Assembly: GCA_012838875.1 (NCBI GenBank)
Contig: DUOL01000077.1
Coordinates: 1 to 7,246 of the forward strand
Length of the DNA: 7,246 bases
Source: Bacteroidales bacterium
Lineage (GTDB): Bacteria; Bacteroidota; Bacteroidia; Bacteroidales; WCHB1-69
Direction: 5' to 3'
The position numbers and the translations under genes were made by a program. The first letter of the stretch is position 1, and each line of letters starts with the position of its first letter. Under the pieces are notes generated by a model. The model was not told the DNA's origin. It saw only the letters and a list, made by a program, of their open reading frames with translations, and did no database searches. Positions 1 through 6,074 of the stretch are shown here, piece by piece.

Positions 1-2
1 GT

Positions 3-890
3 AGCTTTGTGAGTAATGTTGCAGGGCTTAAATCCAACACCCGCTACTATGTTAGAGCGTATGCAACGAATAGCATCGGAACTTCCTACGGAAACGTATT
101 AGTTATAACAACTCCCACCCACTGCGGTACCGTTACCGACTACGACGGCAATGTGTACAATACCGTCTACATCGGTAGACAATGCTGGTTTAAAGAAAAC
201 TTACGCACTACTCACTACGCAGACGGAAACGTGGTTACAAGAGCTAATAATACAAGTACTAGTTATTATACTACTGAAGCTCACCATAACAACCCAAATT
301 CATGCTGGTATTTTTGTAATCATGACAGTACTACCAAAGCTGATAGAGGCTTGCTCTATACGTGGCATGCGGTAATGAAAGGAGCCGGCTCCAGTGATAA
401 TAATCCTAGTGGTATTTTAGGGGTTTGCCCTTATGGATGGCACGTACCAAGTAGTAGCGAATGGTGCGAATTAGAAAATAACTTAAATCCGGGAATTGAT
501 ATTACCTGTTCTAATGCCAATTTCCGAGGAACGATGGCAAAAATGTTAGCCAAACCTAAATATTGGAACTCCTACACCAACAACTCTTTTACACCCGGCT
601 ACTGGCATACGGATTCTACAGGATTCAACACGACTGATTTCTCTCTTATCCCTACGGGTTACATATATATGTCCTCAAGTTATGACAATTCTTATTACAA
701 TTATTGTGGCTTTTCAGGTTATCATACTCATTATGCAGCAAATCATAGCGGATTTACAACCGATGCCTATTTTTGGACCAGTTCGTCAGGGAAAAGTAGA
801 CAAATTAATTATAGTGAAACCGGAATTAAATTGGCAACAGGGGTAACGCTTACCAACGCATTTAGCGTTCGTTGTATTAAAGATTATTAA
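3..890 (+). CDS. Secreted FISUMP-domain protein, 5' end cut by window edge
   Basis: This is the C-terminal part of a protein whose reading frame is open to the first base of the window. A GTG at 9 could be read as a start, but the matching position in the downstream paralog is an internal Val inside a continuous domain, so the true start lies outside. Seen: about 35 residues forming the end of a fibronectin-III-like domain (TRYYVRAYATNS motif), then a complete Fib_succ_major (FISUMP, TIGR02145-type) domain from the HCGTVTDYDGNVY motif to the terminal SVRCIKDY. Typical family landmarks are IGRQCWFKENLRT, GWHVPSSSEW, and YFWTSSS near the end. From family knowledge these are exported Bacteroidota/Fibrobacter proteins of uncertain function, with a fold I recall being placed in the C-type-lectin superfamily. 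The stop lies 21 nt before the next gene, which encodes a paralog, so co-transcription is likely. The N-terminal half cannot be seen; a signal peptide and N-terminal domain like those of the neighbour are inferred. Confidence 0.85.
   Translation, partial: SFVSNVAGLKSNTRYYVRAYATNSIGTSYGNVLVITTPTHCGTVTDYDGNVYNTVYIGRQCWFKENLRTTHYADGNVVTRANNTSTSYYTTEAHHNNPNSCWYFCNHDSTTKADRGLLYTWHAVMKGAGSSDNNPSGILGVCPYGWHVPSSSEWCELENNLNPGIDITCSNANFRGTMAKMLAKPKYWNSYTNNSFTPGYWHTDSTGFNTTDFSLIPTGYIYMSSSYDNSYYNYCGFSGYHTHYAANHSGFTTDAYFWTSSSGKSRQINYSETGIKLATGVTLTNAFSVRCIKDY
237..305 (+). other. Variable island 1 of the first FISUMP gene
   Basis: There are 23 codons between the conserved YADGN(V/I)V and WYFCNHD motifs. 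Only about 9 of 23 residues match the paralog, although the flanks are almost identical. Length is conserved between the two genes. Thr, Ser, Asn, Tyr and His dominate. Confidence 0.75.
669..752 (+). other. Variable island 2 of the first FISUMP gene
   Basis: There are 28 codons between conserved SLIP(T/A)GYIY and the conserved tail (TT-x-AYFWTSSSGKSRQ). The segment is rich in Tyr, Ser, Asn, His and Gly, and most codons end in a pyrimidine (NNY). It cannot be aligned sensibly with the paralog. Confidence 0.75.
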
Positions 891-911
891 ACATTAATCC
901 ATACATACATT

Positions 912-2600
912 ATGCAAACGAAATATTATTTTTTAATCATTTTCTCTCTCTTTTTCACCGCATCTATATTTGCTCAACCTCCTCAAAAAATGAGTTATCA
1001 AGCAGTTGTGAGAGACCAACAAAACCATTTAGTTACCAATCAAGCGATTGGTGTAAAAATTAGTATCCTAAAAAACTCACCATTAGGGCATTCTGTCTAT
1101 ACGGAAACTCACTCCACTACAACAAATGGTAGTGGGTTAATGACAATAGAAGTTGGTGCCGGCACTCCCACTCCTACCAGTATTTTTGACTCTATTGATT
1201 GGAGTAGAAACAGTTATTATCTTAAAAGTGAAATTGACATTACAGGAGGAACGAATTATACATTAATTGGAACGCAACAGCTAATTACGGTGCCGTACGC
1301 TTTTTTTGCTAAATCTTTTGCCGAAGGCGATTACAATCGTCTTTACAACACTCCAACAGGAAATAATACCGGCGATATACTCTATTGGAATAGCAACGAC
1401 AGCACGTGGCACATTATTTCTGCCGGCTCTGAAGGTCAAGTTCTTACTATGACTGCCAACGGCATACCGCAATGGCACACCACTATTTTCAATCAAAGTC
1501 TCCCTCCATCTATTATCACAGACTCCGTATTTTCTATCACCGGTTATACAATGAGAGTGGCAGCAACTATTTTAGACCCCGGCACAACGGGAATCATTGC
1601 TAGCGGCGTCTGCTGGAGCGAAACAAATCCTTCGCCTTCTATTGGCAACAACAACACGACAGACGGTTCGGGCACGGGTAGCTTTGTGAGTAATGTTGCA
1701 GGACTTAAATCCAACACCCGCTACTACGTTCGTGCATACGCAACCAACAGTGTAGGGACCTCCTACGGAAACGTATTAGTTATAACGACTCCCACCCACT
1801 GCGGTACCGTTACCGACTACGACGGCAATGTGTACAACACCGTCTATATCGGTAGACAATGCTGGTTTAAAGAAAACTTACGCACTACACACTACGCAGA
1901 CGGAAATATAGTTCAAAAAGCCCCTAATATCAGTCTTACTCGCTACGCTGATATGGCTCATACTCAAAATGGGAATTCAGTCTGGTATTTTTGTAATCAT
2001 GACAGCACTACCAAAGCTGATAGAGGCTTGCTCTATACGTGGCATGCAGTAATGAAAGGAGCCGGCTCCAGTGATAATAATCCCAGTGGTATTTTAGGAG
2101 TTTGCCCTTATGGGTGGCACGTTCCAAGTAGTAGTGAATGGTGCGAATTAGAAAATAACTTAAATCCGGGAATTGATATTACCTGTTCTAATGCCAATTT
2201 CCGAGGAACGATGGCAAAAGTATTAGCAAAACCTAAATATTGGAACTCCTACACCAACAACTCTTTTACTCCCGGTTACTGGCATACCGACTCTACGGGT
2301 TTTAATACTACCGATTTCTCTCTTATCCCTGCCGGTTATATATATGAATCTTATGGTAGTATATACAATTATAGCTCATACGATTCTTATTATGATAGCT
2401 ATTATTGTTCTCTTCACGGAAGTAGCAGTAATCACTATCATTATACTTATACTCCTTCAGGATTAACGACTAATGCCTATTTCTGGACCAGTTCATCAGG
2501 AAAAAGTCGACAAATTAATTATAGTGAAACCGGAATCAAGTTAGCAATCAATGTTGCGCTTACCAACGCATATAGCGTGCGTTGTATTAAAGATTATTAA
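912..2600 (+). CDS. Secreted multidomain FISUMP protein (signal peptide, N-terminal domain, Fn3-like, FISUMP)
   Basis: A complete 562-residue exported protein. Residues 1-21 are a Sec signal peptide (MQTKYY, a hydrophobic core, then SIFA before QPP), giving a probable signal peptidase I site after Ala21; there is no lipobox Cys. Residues about 22-140 are the N-terminal domain common in Bacteroidota surface proteins (MSYQAVVRD start, PYAFFAKSFAEGD end). A linker (about 150-195, containing GQVLTMTANGIPQW) follows, then a fibronectin-III-like domain (about 197-293, ending TRYYVRAYATNS and VLVITTPT). A FISUMP domain runs from Cys297 to the C-terminus SVRCIKDY. There is no obvious T9SS C-terminal sorting domain, so Sec export to the periplasm or surface is the safest inference. 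The ATG is preceded by an A/T-rich leader without Shine-Dalgarno, and the upstream paralog ends 21 nt before it. From residue about 256 on, it copies the upstream gene almost exactly except in two islands. The substrate or ligand is unknown; adhesion or glycan binding is only a guess. Confidence 0.9.
   Translation: MQTKYYFLIIFSLFFTASIFAQPPQKMSYQAVVRDQQNHLVTNQAIGVKISILKNSPLGHSVYTETHSTTTNGSGLMTIEVGAGTPTPTSIFDSIDWSRNSYYLKSEIDITGGTNYTLIGTQQLITVPYAFFAKSFAEGDYNRLYNTPTGNNTGDILYWNSNDSTWHIISAGSEGQVLTMTANGIPQWHTTIFNQSLPPSIITDSVFSITGYTMRVAATILDPGTTGIIASGVCWSETNPSPSIGNNNTTDGSGTGSFVSNVAGLKSNTRYYVRAYATNSVGTSYGNVLVITTPTHCGTVTDYDGNVYNTVYIGRQCWFKENLRTTHYADGNIVQKAPNISLTRYADMAHTQNGNSVWYFCNHDSTTKADRGLLYTWHAVMKGAGSSDNNPSGILGVCPYGWHVPSSSEWCELENNLNPGIDITCSNANFRGTMAKVLAKPKYWNSYTNNSFTPGYWHTDSTGFNTTDFSLIPAGYIYESYGSIYNYSSYDSYYDSYYCSLHGSSSNHYHYTYTPSGLTTNAYFWTSSSGKSRQINYSETGIKLAINVALTNAYSVRCIKDY
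1914..1982 (+). other. Variable island 1 of the second FISUMP gene
   Basis: This is the counterpart of 237-305: the same 23-codon length but largely different residues (QKAPNISLTRYADMAH versus TRANNTSTSYYTTEAH). The flanking Trp (WYFCNHD) and the upstream YADGN motif are unchanged. Confidence 0.75.
2346..2462 (+). other. Variable island 2 of the second FISUMP gene, expanded
   Basis: There are 39 codons, 11 more than in the first gene. The segment is extremely rich in Tyr and Ser with His, Asn, Asp and Gly, and includes a short tandem repeat (SYDSYYDSYY). About 32-33 of the 39 codons are NNY. The reading frame is preserved and the flanks rejoin the paralog exactly. Confidence 0.75.
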
Positions 2601-2646
2601 AACAATACTCCTTGATTTGTTCCATTTTTTATAGAAATTTATTAAA

Positions 2647-3708
2647 ATGAAAAAAAGAACTCTTCTCCTCCTAATACTTTGTCTGTTAGCTATTATCGTA
2701 ATAATTATCGTATTCTATAGTAATTCAGGTCCCACGGAAAAAAAAGTTTACAAATTGAATCATACTGAATTGCGAAAACTCAAAAAAGAGATTCCGCTCA
2801 CTATACATCGCTATGAAAAAGCTCTCTTCTCCCTCAATTACTCTGATATGGATAGCTTGTCCCAGGGAGTAAAAAAATTATCCTCACAATTTCCTGAAAT
2901 ATTAATAGAAAAAGACGTCTATAAAGATACTCTCATGCTTAAACAGCTCTTTTACTATTTGAACGACCCAATTATACAGGAAATTTATCAATCTACCATA
3001 CAATATTACCCTAATCTTGATGATTTAAAAGAAGAGCTTTCCTCTGCTTTAGCCTATTACCGACACTACTATCCGGAAGCCGAAATTCCAATTTTCTACA
3101 CCTTAGTGCCGGGAATAGATACCGAAATGCCTTCTGTATTTGGTTATGATAACCAAATCTTTATAAATCTTGACCTCTATCTTGGAGAAAATAATAGCCA
3201 TTATAAAAAAATGGGAATCCCTAACTATATTGTAGAACGTTGTGATAAAAAATATATAGCCATTGACTGCTTTAAAAAAGCATTAGTTTATAAACATTTA
3301 CCGGAAAAAAAGACTCTTACGTTACTTGATAATCTGTTATATGAAGGGAAAAAACTCTATTTTACGCAGCTCATGTTCCCGGAAAGAAATGAACAAGATA
3401 TTATCGGGTATACACTTACAAAATATGAATGGGCAGAAAAATACCAACCTGACGTTTGGAACTATCTGATAAAAAAAGAGTTACTGTTTTCTAACAGTAG
3501 TGATATCATTAGAAAATTTATAGAAGAAGCGCCTTTTACAAAGCCATTCACCAATGCTTCTCCCGGACGACTTGGAGCTTTTATCGGTTGGAAAATTATT
3601 CAAGGCTATATGAAAAATAATAGTAATGTTTCATTAGATGAATTAATGAAAAATACTGATAGCCAATACATTTTAAAGAATTCTTCTTATAAACCTTTGA
3701 AAAAATAA
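2647..3708 (+). CDS. gldB: GldB family gliding-motility-associated protein
   Basis: A 353-residue protein recognised as GldB by its conserved order of motifs: NQIFINLDLYLGENN (169-183), LLDNLLYEGKKLYF in the middle, then IIGYT and EWAEKYQPDVWNYL, APFTKPF, and the diagnostic SPGRLGAFIGWKIIQGYM (about 305-322) near a C-terminus ending SSYKPLKK. In Flavobacterium GldB is a membrane lipoprotein needed for gliding; homologues also occur in non-gliding Bacteroidota, where the role is unclear and may relate to the cell envelope. Residues about 5-23 form one hydrophobic segment preceded by KKR. The only Cys there (Cys12) lies inside the hydrophobic core with Leu at -1, so it is not a proper lipobox; membrane anchoring by an uncleaved signal-anchor seems more likely, with the rest periplasmic. 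The ATG has no Shine-Dalgarno. The gene starts 46 nt after the FISUMP gene, and its own promoter was not clear. Confidence 0.88.
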   Translation: MKKRTLLLLILCLLAIIVIIIVFYSNSGPTEKKVYKLNHTELRKLKKEIPLTIHRYEKALFSLNYSDMDSLSQGVKKLSSQFPEILIEKDVYKDTLMLKQLFYYLNDPIIQEIYQSTIQYYPNLDDLKEELSSALAYYRHYYPEAEIPIFYTLVPGIDTEMPSVFGYDNQIFINLDLYLGENNSHYKKMGIPNYIVERCDKKYIAIDCFKKALVYKHLPEKKTLTLLDNLLYEGKKLYFTQLMFPERNEQDIIGYTLTKYEWAEKYQPDVWNYLIKKELLFSNSSDIIRKFIEEAPFTKPFTNASPGRLGAFIGWKIIQGYMKNNSNVSLDELMKNTDSQYILKNSSYKPLKK

Positions 3709-3749
3709 TGCTTATTTTAAATTTTTATTAAAAAAATATTAACAATCTA

Positions 3750-3779
3750 TTGACTTTTTAAAAAATTGTTGTATCTTTG
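3750..3779 (+). promoter_or_regulatory. Bacteroidota sigma-A type promoter for ssb
   Basis: TTG at 3750-3752 serves as the -33 element, followed by a 19-nt spacer and TATCTTTG at 3772-3779, a perfect match to the Bacteroidota -7 consensus TAnnTTTG. Transcription should begin a few bases downstream, giving a short A-rich leader of roughly 20 nt before the ssb ATG at 3805. AACAAT (3741-3746) and ATTGTT (3765-3770) form a 6-bp inverted repeat around the -33 element; this could be an operator or chance in AT-rich DNA. Confidence 0.8.
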
Positions 3780-3804
3780 TCTCAAACTTTAAAAACAAAA
3801 TATC

Positions 3805-4242
3805 ATGTCTATTAACAAAGTAATTTTAATCGGTCGTTTAGGAAAAGATCCTGAAGTAAAGACCTTGGAAAACGGCACAAAAAGAGCCAGTTTTTCATTA
3901 GCAACCAACGAGTTCTACAGGGATAAGGAGGGCAATAAAATTGAGAACACTGAGTGGCACAACATTATCTGTTGGCGAAATCTCGCAGAAATTGCCGAGA
4001 AATATCTCACGAAAGGGAAACTTATCTACGTAGAAGGGAAAATTAAAACCCGCTCATGGGAAGAAAATGGCGCAAAACGCTACATCACTGAAATTGAAGC
4101 TAATACCTTCACAATGCTCGGTCTTAAATCTGAAGAAGGTGGTGACCGAAGTCCCGAAGAAAGAATCGGAGGAGGTCCGGCTGTCCAGATGCCCGAAGCC
4201 AGTGTAGACGATATTGACCCGACTGATGACCTTCCATTTTAA
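3805..4242 (+). CDS. ssb: Single-stranded DNA-binding protein
   Basis: A 145-residue bacterial SSB. Residues 1-105 form the OB fold: the N-terminal NKVILIGRLGKDPEV, the ASFSLATNE strand (28-36), the TEWHNIICW signature (49-57) with Trp51 and Trp57 placed for base stacking, and YVEGKIKTRSW (75-85). A short Gly/Pro-containing linker follows, then the acidic C-terminal tip DDIDPTDDLPF, which in known SSBs recruits replication and repair partners such as PriA, RecO, Exo I and Pol III chi. The length is at the short end of typical SSBs (about 150-180) because of the short linker. It should act as a tetramer coating ssDNA in the cytoplasm. A strong Bacteroidota promoter lies 26 nt upstream of the start, so expression does not depend on gldB. 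No convincing terminator follows it, so read-through into the glycosyltransferase gene is possible. Confidence 0.97.
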   Translation: MSINKVILIGRLGKDPEVKTLENGTKRASFSLATNEFYRDKEGNKIENTEWHNIICWRNLAEIAEKYLTKGKLIYVEGKIKTRSWEENGAKRYITEIEANTFTMLGLKSEEGGDRSPEERIGGGPAVQMPEASVDDIDPTDDLPF

Positions 4243-4322
4243 ACTTGAAGTTCATCTGAAAGATGCAGTGTAATCAATTATCCAAATTTACCGGCACTTA
4301 ATTTTTCAAATAGAATCGTAAT

Positions 4323-4327
4323 AGGAA
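4323..4327 (+). promoter_or_regulatory. Shine-Dalgarno-like AGGAA before the glycosyltransferase start
   Basis: AGGAA lies 9 nt upstream of the ATG at 4337 and supports that start. It stands out because the other starts in this window have no purine-rich site. Confidence 0.45.
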
Positions 4328-4336
4328 TTATTTGCT

Positions 4337-5584
4337 ATGAACAACTGCTCAAAATTATTTGAAGCATCTCCTCATCTGCATATTGCCATACCTGCAATGA
4401 ATGAGTTAGAATATTTACCCTTAACTCTTCAAACAATTAATAATCAGGAGAGTAACTATAAATACACCATCTATATTTGTGTGAATCAACCTGACAATTG
4501 GTGGCAAGAAAAAGAGAATGAGAAATTTGAGGTTTGTAAAAATAACGAACAACTATTGCTCTATTTAGCTCAATTAAACAATGATAAGATAAAAATCCTT
4601 GACTTTAGTTCAAAGGGTAAAGGATGGACGAGGAAAAAATATGGTGTTGGCTGGGCAAGAAAAGTACTTTTTGACCATATTTTAAAAATTGCCCGTGAAG
4701 ACGACCTAATAATTAGCTTAGATGCTGATACGCTCATACCTTCCAACTACTTTCAACTAATCGGGGATTTTTTTAATACTCGCCCCACTGCAAATGTACT
4801 TTCCGTTCCCTATTTTCACCCATTAGGCGACAATTATGAGGCAAATCTGGCAATTCTTCGCTATGAAATATATATGCGTTGTTATCTTATCAATATGTTC
4901 CTCATAAATAGTCCCTATGCTTTTACAGCTATCGGCTCGGCAATAGTCATACGAATACGCGCATTGCGAAAAATCGGAGGAATTACCCCGATGAAAAGCG
5001 GTGAAGACTTCTACTTACTTCAAAAATTACGAAAGATGGGGCATATCCATCAATGGTTACCCGAAGTTGTAAAACCTGCCGCAAGGTTTTCCAATCGCGT
5101 ATTCTTTGGCACAGGACCTGCCATACTTAAAGGAGCAAAAGGAGATTGGACAAGCTATCCTATTTATCATCCTCTTCTGTTCCAAGAGATTAAAAAAAAT
5201 TATGAGTTAATCCCGACACTATTCCACGAAGAGATTGACACGCCTTTTATAACCTTTCTTAAACAGCAATTCCAAGACGAAAATCTTTGGCAACCTTTAC
5301 GCAAAAATTCAAAAAACATTGAACAATTCACCAAAGCATTTCACGAAAAAGCAGATGGATTAAGAATTTTGCAGTTTTTTAAAGTTAAACAAAAAGAGTT
5401 GGAAATTACAGACGAAAAGGGAATGATAGACAGCCTCTCCCTCTTCTTTGGAACTATCCCCGACTTTCTAACGCCCTCCTTTAGCTTTGAAGAACTCACC
5501 ACGGAGCAACTCAACATTTTACGCGAGCAACTATTCGCCTATGAAATGCTCCTCCGTAAGCGAAACGACGAGCATATTCCCTAA
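4337..5584 (+). CDS. GT2-like glycosyltransferase, soluble
   Basis: A 415-residue protein with a GT-A fold glycosyltransferase domain of family 2 type. Evidence: a first beta strand with HIAIPAMNE (15-23, the usual P-x-x-NE nucleotide-binding start), ICVNQPDN (the second strand), the metal/nucleotide-binding DAD at 129-131 in LIISLDADTLIP, and SGEDFYLLQKLRKMG with Glu223-Asp224 placed like the ED catalytic base motif. A Gly/Lys-rich stretch GKGWTRKKYGVGWARK (about 94-109) precedes DAD, where other GT2 enzymes have the KG-x-AR element. No transmembrane segment is convincing, so it probably works at the inner face of the membrane or in the cytoplasm. The C-terminal 150 residues are Phe-, Lys- and Glu-rich and look helical, without a recognised domain. 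Donor and acceptor are unknown; a cell-envelope glycan is likely but inferred. The gene starts 94 nt after ssb and ends in a hairpin terminator. Confidence 0.75.
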   Translation: MNNCSKLFEASPHLHIAIPAMNELEYLPLTLQTINNQESNYKYTIYICVNQPDNWWQEKENEKFEVCKNNEQLLLYLAQLNNDKIKILDFSSKGKGWTRKKYGVGWARKVLFDHILKIAREDDLIISLDADTLIPSNYFQLIGDFFNTRPTANVLSVPYFHPLGDNYEANLAILRYEIYMRCYLINMFLINSPYAFTAIGSAIVIRIRALRKIGGITPMKSGEDFYLLQKLRKMGHIHQWLPEVVKPAARFSNRVFFGTGPAILKGAKGDWTSYPIYHPLLFQEIKKNYELIPTLFHEEIDTPFITFLKQQFQDENLWQPLRKNSKNIEQFTKAFHEKADGLRILQFFKVKQKELEITDEKGMIDSLSLFFGTIPDFLTPSFSFEELTTEQLNILREQLFAYEMLLRKRNDEHIP

Positions 5585-5623
5585 ACCTTAATTAAGAATT
5601 AGATTTTAGGGAATCATTTTTTT
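5576..5623 (+). terminator. Rho-independent terminator overlapping the glycosyltransferase stop codon
   Basis: ATTCCCTAAA (5576-5585) and TTTAGGGAAT (5605-5614) form a perfect 10-bp stem around a 19-nt loop, followed by CA and seven T residues (5617-5623). The stop codon TAA (5582-5584) is inside the left arm. The loop contains the palindrome CTTAATTAAG (5587-5596). The T tract is on the right side only, so it acts on + strand transcripts. Confidence 0.75.
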
Positions 5624-5724
5624 AAAGTGAAAGTGAATAATTTCACATTTGGACCTCTATAGTTTTACAAAACTTGTCGTGCCATACGGAATTATCAGAG
5701 CCTAAAAATGACACCGTTCTACCG

Positions 5725-5746
5725 TATTACATGCCATAGTGTAATA
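5725..5746. other. Hairpin abutting the DUF2752 stop codon
   Basis: TATTACA (5725-5731) and TGTAATA (5740-5746) form a 7-bp stem with an 8-nt loop directly next to the - strand stop codon at 5749-5747. No T tract follows on either strand, so it is not a standard intrinsic terminator; it may protect the 3' end of the - strand mRNA. The rest of 5624-5746 shows only weak short inverted repeats (for example GTGAAA 5627-5632 with TTTCAC 5641-5646) and no gene. Confidence 0.35.
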
Positions 5747-6073
5747 TCATTCTTTTCTTATTTGTTTAATTGTCTGAAGAACGATTTTAGTCCACACATA
5801 AATAAAAATCGGTAATACAATTACTACCAAATGATTATAATTATAAGCACTTTTAAAGTCAAGTTGAACAGCAGATATTATTGCTCTCGTTATGCCACAA
5901 CCAAAACATTCGATACCGAAGATGTTTTTTATTAAACAAATTGAATGCTGCCCATTTAACCAATTAAGAGGAATTAAATATAGTAAAATTGGAAAAATTA
6001 TAAGTCCGACGAGCTTCAAATAAATAAGAAAGTTTGATTTTAACACTTGCTTCCTTATAGAGTGAAAGTTCAT
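5747..6073 (-). CDS. DUF2752 family small membrane protein
   Basis: A 108-residue membrane protein with the DUF2752 signature FGIECFGCGITRAI (about 52-65): Cys46, Cys56 and Cys59 followed by GITRA, then LDFKSAYNYNHL as in the family's usual GDF-x-x-A-x-x-x-N pattern. Two hydrophobic segments (about 16-36 and 80-102) flank the Cys-rich part. The usual family motif is CPGCGxTRA; here Phe replaces Pro. The reading frame extends upstream to an ATG at 6154, but that would overlap the TM2 gene by 80 nt and add a polar, unfamily-like N-terminus. The ATG at 6073-6071 is preferred because it comes one base after the TM2 stop codon (TAAGATG) and gives the normal family length. This junction implies translational coupling. 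The function of DUF2752 is not established; a membrane partner of the TM2 protein is inferred from adjacency. Confidence 0.8.
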   Translation of the reverse strand: MNFHSIRKQVLKSNFLIYLKLVGLIIFPILLYLIPLNWLNGQHSICLIKNIFGIECFGCGITRAIISAVQLDFKSAYNYNHLVVIVLPIFIYVWTKIVLQTIKQIRKE

Positions 6074-6074
6074 C

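Larger units (their letters stand above)
1..890 (+). repeat. Tandem paralogous repeat, copy A
   Basis: Base 1 aligns with base 1678, and the 1677-bp offset holds without gaps to about 668, where copy B becomes 33 nt (11 codons) longer before the two realign to their stop codons. In the block 306-653 my hand alignment finds about 20 differences in 348 nt, of which only one codon changes the amino acid (Met versus Val). Confidence 0.9.
1678..2600 (+). repeat. Tandem paralogous repeat, copy B
   Basis: This is the partner of the segment at 1-890 and covers the end of the Fn3-like domain plus the whole FISUMP domain of the second gene. The repeat is a direct repeat, so homologous recombination between the copies could delete or fuse the two genes. 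Stretches with few or no changes (for example about 2130-2215) alternate with stretches rich in synonymous changes (for example about 2265-2315), which suggests patchy gene conversion. Confidence 0.9.

Noticed and set aside
151..375. Small + strand reading frame inside the first FISUMP gene
   Set aside because: It is a different frame of a well-supported conserved domain, with no start signal and no plausible protein features of its own.
9..890. GTG at position 9 as the start of the first FISUMP gene
   Set aside because: The frame is open to base 1, and the same codon in the paralog (1686-1688) is an internal Val within the Fn3-like domain.
1281..1496. - strand reading frame inside the second FISUMP gene
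   Set aside because: It lies antisense to a clearly coding region with known domains; it resembles nothing and has no promoter or ribosome site.
2601..2646. Promoter for gldB in the gap after the FISUMP gene
   Set aside because: No TAnnTTTG element could be found; TTTG-like bases are present but not with a fitting partner, so no call was made.
3709..3740. Possible terminator after gldB
   Set aside because: The only pairing is A/T homopolymer (ATTTTT with AAAAAT) without any GC pair, so it is not distinguishable from AT-rich background.
4253..4265. Hairpin CATCT-GAA-AGATG after ssb as a terminator
   Set aside because: The stem has only 5 bp and no T tract follows.
5661..5674. Palindrome AGTTTT-AC-AAAACT as a regulatory site
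   Set aside because: It is short, A/T-dominated and lies between convergent gene ends where no promoter is needed; chance is likely.
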